The notes under the pieces were generated by a model. The model was given only the letters and a program-made list of their open reading frames with translations. It made no database searches and was not told where the DNA came from. A stretch of 8,754 nt of DNA from Oscillospiraceae bacterium (GTDB lineage: Bacteria; Bacillota; Clostridia; Oscillospirales; Acutalibacteraceae), in NCBI GenBank assembly GCA_019422905.1, contig JAHZCM010000049.1:5128-13881 (forward strand), in the 5' to 3' direction. Numbering within the stretch: position 1 is the first letter of the stretch; every line of letters begins with the position of its first letter. A program made the position numbers and the translations under genes. Below are positions 1 through 4,837 of this stretch, one piece after another.

Positions 1-1080
1 CCAGATCAGCACATTGTTTCCCCACGACCAATGGTATTCCGCGGAAATAACCTGCCCGGATTCCGACGCATAAATCGGCGTACCGTACGGGATACCGACG
101 TCCAGTCCGTAATGCCCGTTACCGTAATACTGCGTTATACTGCCGTAGCCATAGCCGGCGAGCGGCCATTGGAACGAAAGGCTGCCCGTATTCAAAACGC
201 TGCTGTCGTTACTGCCGCCTGATGTGCCCGTGGAAGACGCCGAATCTCCTCCGCCCGACGCCGCCTGCTGCTGTTGCTGCTCAAGCTCCGCCTGCCGGCG
301 TTCTTCCTCTTCACGCGCTGCCTGCTCGTTGCGCTCCGCAATCAGGGAATCCAACTGGGCGAGGTAATCCTGGCTCTCCTGCTCGTTCTGGGCGATCAGG
401 GATTCAGCTTCGGCACTCTGAATCTGAAGCTCCTCAATCAGCCTTTGGTTCTCTTCCTCCATGACCTCCAACTCGGCCTGCTTGCTCTCCAGCTCTTTCT
501 TCTGCTCCGCAAGCTCTTCCTTCTGCTCTCCGAGCGCGTCGCGCTGATCCTGCGTTTTCAGCATGTATTCCTTGATTTCTTCCATGAGCTGCTTATCATG
601 ATGCGTAAAACTTTTCACCGCCTCGGAGCGCAGGGAGAAATCGTACAGGCTCGTGGAATCCAGCAGAATCTCCAGCGTCGTCAGGTCACCGCCGGAGGTG
701 TACAGCGCCTTCAGGCGGACCTTGAGCTTCTCCATCGTACCGTCATATTCTGCATCGGCCTTTTCGATCTCCGCTTCAAGCTCCTTGATGCTTGTATTCA
801 GCTCGTCGATGTGCTCGCGGGCAAGATCAATGCTCTCCTGATAGGTTTCGATCTGCTCCTGCAGCGCAGCCTGATACGCCTGTGCGTCCGCCGTTTCCGA
901 ACGCAGAGAATCGAGCTGTGCGCTCAGCTCTGCAGCTCTGGCCTCATTGGCTTCCTGCTTCGCCTTCACCTCGCTGATCTGCGCGTCGTACTCGGCCGTC
1001 GTCGTCGCAAAGACATTGCCGGTCAAGAACAGGGACAGCGCCAGGGCACCTGCAAAAATACGTATATTTCTTCTCTTCAT
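1..1080 (-). CDS. Secreted PcsB/EnvC-like coiled-coil M23 peptidoglycan hydrolase (C-terminus cut by window edge)
   Basis: An open frame of 360 codons runs from ATG at 1080 to the left edge without a stop, so the C-terminus is missing. Residues 1-25 form a signal peptide (KRR n-region, hydrophobic core, VFA cleavage site). Residues about 30-125 and 158-270 are E/K/Q-rich coiled coils. The segment between them (about 121-158, with the RLKALYTSGG start and the LYDFSLRSEAV end) matches the hinge typical of PcsB-type N-terminal domains. A Q/G/S-rich linker (about 265-300) leads into an M23 LytM-like domain, where H323 and D327 (HYGLD) are the expected first zinc ligands. The later HxH motif is outside the window. 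M23 enzymes cut peptide cross-links in peptidoglycan, and the coiled coil in this group often mediates FtsEX control; no ftsEX is visible here. The start is supported by GGAG at 1088-1091, 7 nt upstream. An in-frame ATG at 1110 would add 10 residues but has no well-placed Shine-Dalgarno site. Confidence 0.92.
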   Translation of the reverse strand, partial: MKRRNIRIFAGALALSLFLTGNVFATTTAEYDAQISEVKAKQEANEARAAELSAQLDSLRSETADAQAYQAALQEQIETYQESIDLAREHIDELNTSIKELEAEIEKADAEYDGTMEKLKVRLKALYTSGGDLTTLEILLDSTSLYDFSLRSEAVKSFTHHDKQLMEEIKEYMLKTQDQRDALGEQKEELAEQKKELESKQAELEVMEEENQRLIEELQIQSAEAESLIAQNEQESQDYLAQLDSLIAERNEQAAREEEERRQAELEQQQQQAASGGGDSASSTGTSGGSNDSSVLNTGSLSFQWPLAGYGYGSITQYYGNGHYGLDVGIPYGTPIYASESGQVISAEYHWSWGNNVLIW

Positions 1081-1100
1081 AGCAAAACTCCATCTTAAAA

Positions 1101-1116
1101 CCGCAGACATCTGCGG
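1101..1116 (-). other. Perfect inverted repeat in the 5' leader of the M23 hydrolase gene
   Basis: CCGCAGA and TCTGCGG, separated by 2 nt, form a perfect 7-bp inverted repeat. It lies about 16-31 nt downstream of the predicted transcription start and 10 nt upstream of the Shine-Dalgarno site. On the minus strand it is followed directly by TTTT. It could be an mRNA hairpin (attenuating, stabilising or shielding the ribosome site) or a DNA operator. The four-T tail is short for a full terminator. Confidence 0.45.
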
Positions 1117-1138
1117 CAATTTTCTGTCCTTGCCTTAT

Positions 1139-1167
1139 AATATATTACAAATCGGTAACTTTTTCAA
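1139..1167 (-). promoter_or_regulatory. Sigma-A-type promoter of the M23 hydrolase gene
   Basis: On the minus strand, TTGAAA (1167-1162) is separated by exactly 17 nt from TATATT (1144-1139). The surroundings are AT-rich, and the element sits just after the folate operon terminator and about 60 nt before the start codon. The predicted start is near 1132. This makes the hydrolase an independent transcription unit. A second -10-like TATTAT at 19-nt spacing overlaps it. Confidence 0.75.
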
Positions 1168-1211
1168 CCCCTTTTGCAATAATTTTGTAATTTACCTTTT
1201 ATTGACAATAG

Positions 1212-1240
1212 AAAAACCGCTCTTTCCGGCGAAAGAACGG
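1212..1240 (-). terminator. Rho-independent terminator of the folate operon
   Basis: Read on the minus strand, CCGTTCTTTC pairs with GAAAGAGCGG (10 bp, one G-U pair) around a GCCG loop, followed directly by five T. It begins 7 nt after the folK stop codon and ends the folE-folP-folB-folK transcript before the next promoter. Confidence 0.93.
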
Positions 1241-1247
1241 CCTCCGT

Positions 1248-1751
1248 TCAGATTTGCAGCACAGCTTCGGCCGGGCCGAGGCACAGCACCCCGTCTGCAT
1301 CTGCAAAGCCCGGTGCATCCGCAAAATTCAGTCCGTACGCACGCTGCTCCGGAAAAAGCTCCCGCAGCGGAAAGAGCACGAAAGCCCGCTGCAAAACGCC
1401 CGGATGCGGCACGGTCAGCTCCTTTTCCGCAAAGGCCGCGCCGTCGTACAAAAGCAGGTCTATATCGATGACCCGCGCACCGTGATACATCCTGCGCACC
1501 CGTCCCAGCGCCGCCTCCACACCAAGGCATGCGCCGAGCAGCGCATGCGGCGAAAGCGCGGTTTCCAGCGAAACGCAGACATTCCAGTAATCCTGCTGCC
1601 GGTCCGGCACATCAAAGGGCGCGGTTTGCCATACGGAGGATACGGCCTCCACCCGCGTGCCCGGCAGGCGGCCAAGCGCTTCGAGCGCCGCCCGGAGGTT
1701 CCCGGCACGGTCGCCGAGATTGGCCCCCAGCCCCAAAACCGCCCGGCTCAT
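1248..1751 (-). CDS. folK: 2-amino-4-hydroxy-6-hydroxymethyldihydropteridine pyrophosphokinase (HPPK)
   Basis: This cytosolic enzyme transfers pyrophosphate from ATP to 6-hydroxymethyl-7,8-dihydropterin, giving the substrate of FolP. The 167-residue length is normal for the family. Visible motifs are the N-terminal LGLGANLGDR (residues 6-15), the pterin-contact region DYWNVCV (54-60), GRVRRMYHGARVIDIDLL (83-100) with the two Mg-binding aspartates D96 and D98, and VPHPGVLQRAFVLFPL (114-129). The ATG overlaps the folB stop as ATGA, so translation is probably coupled. An AGGAG Shine-Dalgarno site lies about 7 nt upstream inside folB. It is the last gene of the operon, and the terminator follows 7 nt after the stop. 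No missing catalytic residues were noticed. Confidence 0.97.
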   Translation of the reverse strand: MSRAVLGLGANLGDRAGNLRAALEALGRLPGTRVEAVSSVWQTAPFDVPDRQQDYWNVCVSLETALSPHALLGACLGVEAALGRVRRMYHGARVIDIDLLLYDGAAFAEKELTVPHPGVLQRAFVLFPLRELFPEQRAYGLNFADAPGFADADGVLCLGPAEAVLQI

Positions 1752-2110
1752 GTGCGGCTCCTTGTCATTTCCACGGAAACGTAATCGAACACCGCGTGGA
1801 TAGGCGCCTCCGGCTTTTTCAGCTCCAGCGTCACCGACTGCACCTTCGGGAAGCCCGCCAGCACCGCATCGCAGACCGCTTGCGCGGCCCGTTCGATGAG
1901 ATCGTACTTCTCCGCCGTGAAAGCGGCGTTCACAGCCTTGCGCACCGCGGCATAATTCACGGTGTCGTTGAGATCGTCGCTCCGCGCCGCGCGGGAAAGA
2001 TCGGCCGTGAGCGTCAGATCCAGCACGAAATTCTGCCCGTTTTCCTTTTCCTCGGGATTCACGCCGTGATAGGCGAAAATTTCGAGGCCCTTAATGCGTA
2101 TTTTTTCCAA
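1748..2110 (-). CDS. folB: Dihydroneopterin aldolase
   Basis: This enzyme cleaves 7,8-dihydroneopterin to 6-hydroxymethyl-dihydropterin and glycolaldehyde. The 120 residues span the whole family. The signature KGLEIFAYHGVNPEEKENGQ (7-26) carries the expected catalytic glutamate E21. NDTVNYAAV (48-56) holds Y53, KYDLIE (68-73) holds E73 for pterin binding, and ELKKPEAPI (96-104) holds the catalytic lysine K99; these residues correspond to E22, Y54, E74 and K100 of the Staphylococcus aureus enzyme. The start codon is TTG. No ATG or GTG exists between the folP stop and the first conserved residues, and AAAGGA lies 9 nt upstream, overlapping the folP stop region. The gap to folP is only 5 nt and the end overlaps folK, so all three are probably translated from one message. 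Confidence 0.96.
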   Translation of the reverse strand: MEKIRIKGLEIFAYHGVNPEEKENGQNFVLDLTLTADLSRAARSDDLNDTVNYAAVRKAVNAAFTAEKYDLIERAAQAVCDAVLAGFPKVQSVTLELKKPEAPIHAVFDYVSVEMTRSRT

Positions 2111-2115
2111 CCTTC

Positions 2116-2952
2116 TCAGTCCTTTCGATAAGGCTTCAGGGCGTTCGCCATGCGCGCGGCCTGCACCGCCTCAAACGTGTCGTGTGCGCGAACCATATCC
2201 GCGCCCCAAAGTATGGACGCCGTATGCGCCGCAAGCGTCCCCGCCATGCGCCGCTCAAACGGCGGATTGCCGCAGGCGGCGCCGATCACCCGCTTGCGGG
2301 ACGCCGCCATCAGAAGCGCCGTGCCGGGCACCCGGAGCTTGTCCGGATTTGCGATCAGCGCGAGATTTTCCTCATTCGTCTTGCCAAAGCCGATGCCCGG
2401 ATCAAAGCACAGGCGCTCCCTTGCCACGCCCCAGCGCTTTGCTTCCTCCGCCTTTTGCTCAAAAAAACCGCGCACAGCTTCCAGAATATTCCCACCGCTG
2501 CCCGCGAGATTGTCCGGGTCTCCGGGATGCATCACAATGCACCCGCAGTCCACGTTTTGCACCGCGCGCCACATTTCCGTGGAAAACCCGGTCACATCGT
2601 TGATGATGTGCGCGCCGGCCCGCAGCGCCTTTTCCGCCACCTGCGGATAAAAGGTATCGATGGAAACCGCAAGCCGCGTTTCCGCCGCGACCGCCCGCAC
2701 CACCGCCTCAATGCGGCTCCACTCCTCCTCCGGAGGAATTCGCGTGCTGCCGGGGCGCGTGGACTGCCCGCCGATATCCACGATATCGACGCCCTCGGCC
2801 TCCATCTCTTTCGCACGCCGCACAGCGGCGGCCGGATCGAAATACAAACCGCCGTCCGAAAACGAATCGGGCGTGACGTTCAGAATCCCCATGACGTATG
2901 TCTTGCACAGCGGGAAGCATCTGCCCGCCGCCAAAAACTGCTCCATAACCAT
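2116..2952 (-). CDS. folP: Dihydropteroate synthase
   Basis: It condenses 6-hydroxymethyl-dihydropterin pyrophosphate with p-aminobenzoate to dihydropteroate and is the sulfonamide target. With the ATG at 2952 the protein has 278 residues, the usual length. Motifs in order: MGILNVTPDSFSDGG (21-35), DIGGQSTRPGST (59-70), SIDT (97-100, D99), INDVTG (117-122), MHPGDP (141-146), DPGIGFGKT (184-192), SRKR (218-221) and RAHD (255-258). The family often has E where this protein has Q63 in the GGxSTRPG loop; other residues also occur there in functional enzymes. The start was chosen because AAAGG lies 6 nt upstream and the match to the family begins soon after. A further in-frame TTG at 3039 would add 29 Cys/Arg-rich residues unlike the family and has no Shine-Dalgarno site. 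A second ATG at 2946 is a less likely start. Confidence 0.96.
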   Translation of the reverse strand: MVMEQFLAAGRCFPLCKTYVMGILNVTPDSFSDGGLYFDPAAAVRRAKEMEAEGVDIVDIGGQSTRPGSTRIPPEEEWSRIEAVVRAVAAETRLAVSIDTFYPQVAEKALRAGAHIINDVTGFSTEMWRAVQNVDCGCIVMHPGDPDNLAGSGGNILEAVRGFFEQKAEEAKRWGVARERLCFDPGIGFGKTNEENLALIANPDKLRVPGTALLMAASRKRVIGAACGNPPFERRMAGTLAAHTASILWGADMVRAHDTFEAVQAARMANALKPYRKD

Positions 2953-3099
2953 GACCCGCCTTTCTGCGCGGCGCACATTTTTCCTCAGATCAAGCCGGGC
3001 GGTCCCCGCGCCCGATGGGCAATAAAGGCATCCGCACAAAAATACTTTTACAGCTCTTTTTTACCGTTCTTCGTCTCACTTATCTTGCAATTCTCCATC
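2953..3099 (-). other. 147-nt untranslated gap between folE and folP
   Basis: This is the only sizeable gap in the folate operon. Its folE-proximal half is A-rich; its folP-proximal half is G+C-rich. A 6-bp hairpin (CGGGCG at 3014-3009 with CGCCCG at 3001-2996, 7-nt loop) lies 43 nt before the folP start, without a following T-run, so it is not a terminator. I found no convincing promoter and no recognisable riboswitch core. It may hold an intercistronic regulatory or processing element, or be the scar of a lost gene; in related bacteria another small gene can sit between folE and folP. Confidence 0.4.
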
Positions 3100-3660
3100 T
3101 CACTTGGAAAGCAAAAGCATAACCTCGTTGCGCGTCTTGGCCTCCGTGCGCATGCAGCCGCGCAGCGCCGAGGTCTGCGTCATCGCGCCGGCAGCGCGCG
3201 CGCCGCGCATCGTCATACAGAGATGCTCGGCTTCAATGAACACCGCGACGCCCTTCGGCGAAAGGCTTTCCTCCAGGAAATCGGCGATCTGCGCGGTCAG
3301 GCGCTCCTGCACCTGAGGGCGGCGCGCGAAGCAATCCACAATGCGCGCAAATTTTGAAAGCCCGATAATACGCCCGTCATTCGGGATATACGCGATGTGG
3401 CATTTTCCGATGAACGGCAGCAGGTGGTGCTCACAAACGGAATACAGCGGGATGTCGCGGACGAACACAAGCTCGTCGTGACGGCCCTCCTCGTTAAAAA
3501 TCTTGAGGTGCTGCTTCGGATCGCTCCGCAGGCCGGAAAAAATCTCCGCATACATGCGCGCCACACGCGCCGGCGTTTCCTGCAGCCCCTCGCGTTCGGG
3601 GTCCTCCCCCACCGCGAGCAAAATCTCGCGGACCGCCTTTTCAATTCTCTCTAAATCCAT
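3100..3660 (-). CDS. folE: GTP cyclohydrolase I (type IA, zinc-dependent)
   Basis: It converts GTP to 7,8-dihydroneopterin triphosphate and formate, the first committed step of folate synthesis. The 186 residues match the bacterial FolE core. Motifs: DPEREGLQETPARVARMY (20-37); YSVCEHHLLPFIGKCHIAYIP (73-93) with zinc ligands C76 and H79 and catalytic H78; GRIIGLSKFARIVDCFARRP (96-115); QVQERLTAQIAD (116-127); and IEAEHLCMTMRG (142-153) with the third zinc ligand C148. All key residues are present. The ATG at 3660 is preceded by a purine-rich Shine-Dalgarno region (GGAGAGGAAG) ending 10 nt upstream. It is the first gene of the operon and is divergent from the XRE-type gene at 3868. FolE makes a triphosphate; the phosphatase that must act before FolB is not in the window. 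Confidence 0.98.
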   Translation of the reverse strand: MDLERIEKAVREILLAVGEDPEREGLQETPARVARMYAEIFSGLRSDPKQHLKIFNEEGRHDELVFVRDIPLYSVCEHHLLPFIGKCHIAYIPNDGRIIGLSKFARIVDCFARRPQVQERLTAQIADFLEESLSPKGVAVFIEAEHLCMTMRGARAAGAMTQTSALRGCMRTEAKTRNEVMLLLSK

Positions 3661-3683
3661 TTTATGTCAACTTCCTCTCCGGC

Positions 3684-3718
3684 AGTATAATCAGCAAAAC
3701 AAAATCAACGTTATTGTA
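3684..3718 (-). promoter_or_regulatory. Possible -10 elements for the folate operon
   Basis: Upstream of folE on the minus strand there are two -10-like hexamers, TACAAT (3718-3713) and TATACT (3689-3684). Neither has a good -35 box at 16-18 nt. The region between folE and the divergent XRE gene is AT-rich and is where the operon promoter must lie, but I cannot choose between the two. No THF-type riboswitch core was recognised. Confidence 0.3.
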
Positions 3719-3867
3719 CCACAAACAAACGGAAAAAGAAACCTCGCTTCGGCTTTTTTCGCAAAGGCTCTGTACAAATCTTTACCAAAGTAAGCGTTTC
3801 CCACCGATTTGTGCTGCAATTCCTTCACGCTCTGCAAAGCAATCCCGAACTACGAGGCTATTCTGAA

Positions 3868-4092
3868 ATGGCCGTGCAAAAAACTTACCAGCAAAGGACC
3901 CATTCGCTGCGTGCGGATCACAGTAAATCACAAAGGCAAATTGCCCAGTACCTGTACACGGCGCGGACCGCCTATTTCCACTATGCGTTGGGAATAAACG
4001 AGTTGCCCATTCATCACTCAATCGCGCTGTGCAAATATTACAACGTCTCCGCAGATTACACTCTGGGGCTTTCGCACACAAAGGAAAAATGA
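3868..4092 (+). CDS. Small XRE-family helix-turn-helix protein, divergent and possibly decaying
   Basis: A 74-codon frame on the plus strand, the only gene in that direction. After KTYQQRTHSLRADHSKSQ it has an HTH-like core, RQIAQYLYTARTAYFHYALG, and then the tail LPIHHSIALCKYYNVSADYTLGL. The layout matches Cro/C1-type repressors (LRxDxxxTQxxIAxxL, YxxYExG, xxPxxxLxxLxxxYxVSxDYLLG), which bind operator DNA as dimers. Several usual residues are changed: S-K-S-Q before the HTH, A in place of the E of YExG, S in HHS-IAL, and T in DYTLG. The frame is intact, so it may be functional but fast-evolving, or early in decay. The ATG at 3868 fits the family's N-terminus; a GTG at 3811 would add 19 unrelated residues. 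The ribosome site is weak (GAGG about 10 nt upstream) and no clear promoter was found. It is divergent from folE, so folate regulation is possible but unproven. Its stop lies inside the terminator of the convergent gene. Confidence 0.7.
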   Translation: MAVQKTYQQRTHSLRADHSKSQRQIAQYLYTARTAYFHYALGINELPIHHSIALCKYYNVSADYTLGLSHTKEK

Positions 4093-4116
4093 GGCCATCC
4101 GCTTTGGACAGCCTCA
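4085..4116 (-). terminator. Rho-independent terminator of the zinc-ribbon membrane protein gene
   Basis: On the minus strand TGAGGC pairs with GCCTCA (4116-4111 with 4095-4090), with an inner TCC/GGA pairing across a small symmetric internal loop, followed directly by five T (4089-4085). It lies 28 nt after the stop of the minus-strand gene. The outer stem includes the TGA stop codon of the convergent XRE gene (4090-4092). Confidence 0.85.
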
Positions 4117-4128
4117 TTCCAAGTTTTT
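4103..4128 (+). terminator. Possible plus-strand terminator after the XRE gene
   Basis: On the plus strand TTTGGA (4103-4108) can pair with TCCAAG (4118-4123; five Watson-Crick pairs and one G-U) around a 9-nt loop, followed directly by five T (4124-4128). It competes with the GAGGC/GCCTC stem used on the opposite strand. It is weak but correctly placed to end the XRE transcript. Confidence 0.4.
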
Positions 4129-4143
4129 ATTCCGCAATAGCCC

Positions 4144-4701
4144 TTACTTTTTATTGCCGCAGAACGGGCAGACGTCCGCTTCCGGTGCCATCGGTCTGCC
4201 GCAGTGGACACAGAATTTTGCGCCGCCCTGCTGCGGGGCTGCCGGCTGCTGCGGCGCCATCGGCTGCGGAGCCACGCGCTGCGCCTGTACGGCCATGGGC
4301 AAATCCATCAGCCTGTCAAGGATGCCGAGCGAGACGGTCTTCTGCTTGAGCGCCATAATACCGAGCACCAGAAGCAGAACCTTCTGTGCAATCGAAATAA
4401 CCGTCCTGAGCAGCGTCACGAGATTGGAAAGCACAGCGACATAGAACGTGCCATTAAACACGCTGCATATATCGTCGATCAGTCCCAGAAGATCCGGGAT
4501 GAAACCGATAAACACCGAAAGGAGCGAGAAGCATACGCAAACGCCGACCGCCTTCACCGCCGTCCTTTTCAGCCAGTCGTTCTCCTCAAACAGAAGAATG
4601 TATCCTGCGAGCAGCACCATCACCGTGTATCCGGAGAACAGTCCCATAAAATACACCAGCGCACCCAACAGGCCAACAGAAATACCGAGCTTTGCTTTCA
4701 T
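4144..4701 (-). CDS. Membrane protein with C-terminal zinc ribbon, function unknown
   Basis: A 185-residue protein that I cannot assign to a named family. Residues about 5-38 and 51-70 are hydrophobic and probably membrane-spanning; about 84-118 is another hydrophobic region, interrupted by a few charged residues. A Pro/Gln/Ala linker (about 142-160, QRVAPQPMAPQQPAAPQQ) leads to a cytosolic-type zinc ribbon with CVHC at 164-167 and CPFC at 178-181. Such short CxxC-CxxC ribbons are common tails of Firmicutes membrane proteins and may bind protein or nucleic acid; the role is open. The start at 4701 was chosen because the promoter's -10 element lies at 4741-4736, so an in-frame ATG at 4755 would precede the transcription start. 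A G-rich ribosome site (GGGGGT) lies 6 nt upstream. It is a single-gene unit with its own promoter and terminator, downstream of the LTA synthase-family gene on the same strand. Confidence 0.8.
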   Translation of the reverse strand: MKAKLGISVGLLGALVYFMGLFSGYTVMVLLAGYILLFEENDWLKRTAVKAVGVCVCFSLLSVFIGFIPDLLGLIDDICSVFNGTFYVAVLSNLVTLLRTVISIAQKVLLLVLGIMALKQKTVSLGILDRLMDLPMAVQAQRVAPQPMAPQQPAAPQQGGAKFCVHCGRPMAPEADVCPFCGNKK

Positions 4702-4735
4702 GAATATACCCCCAAATGGATCCAGATTTTCCTTT

Positions 4736-4764
4736 ATTTTAACACAACCGGTCATTCAGGTCAA
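4736..4764 (-). promoter_or_regulatory. Sigma-A-type promoter of the zinc-ribbon membrane protein gene
   Basis: On the minus strand TTGACC (4764-4759) and TAAAAT (4741-4736) are separated by exactly 17 nt. The predicted start near 4729 gives a leader of about 28 nt to the ATG at 4701. The element sits in the 136-nt gap after the LTA synthase-family gene. Confidence 0.75.
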
Positions 4765-4837
4765 TAAAAAGCCTGTTCAATATCGAAAACACAAAGCCGC
4801 CTGCGCAGCGCCCATAGCCTTTCCAATCCCTGCGGCG

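Noticed and set aside
274..1098. A 274-codon open frame on the plus strand, very rich in leucine.
   Set aside because: It is the antisense shadow of the Glu/Lys/Gln-rich coiled coil of the M23 protein; those codons read as Leu/Phe on the other strand. It has no ribosome site and no family pattern.
2953..3039. A 29-residue N-terminal extension of FolP from TTG at 3039 with a CGCLYC motif.
   Set aside because: It has no ribosome site and no resemblance to dihydropteroate synthases, and the ATG at 2952 has a well-spaced AAAGG.
3048..3098. A 16-codon small open frame starting 1 nt after the folE stop.
   Set aside because: It has no Shine-Dalgarno site and no recognisable peptide; it is short enough to occur by chance in an A-rich stretch.
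2182..3357. A 391-codon plus-strand open frame across folP and folE.
   Set aside because: It lies antisense to two clearly recognised genes, crosses their intergenic gap, and its translation is Arg/His/Ala-rich without motifs.
3661..3867. A folate (THF) riboswitch upstream of folE.
   Set aside because: I looked for paired G-rich conserved segments and a pseudoknot-type core and found none; the region is AT-rich and short.
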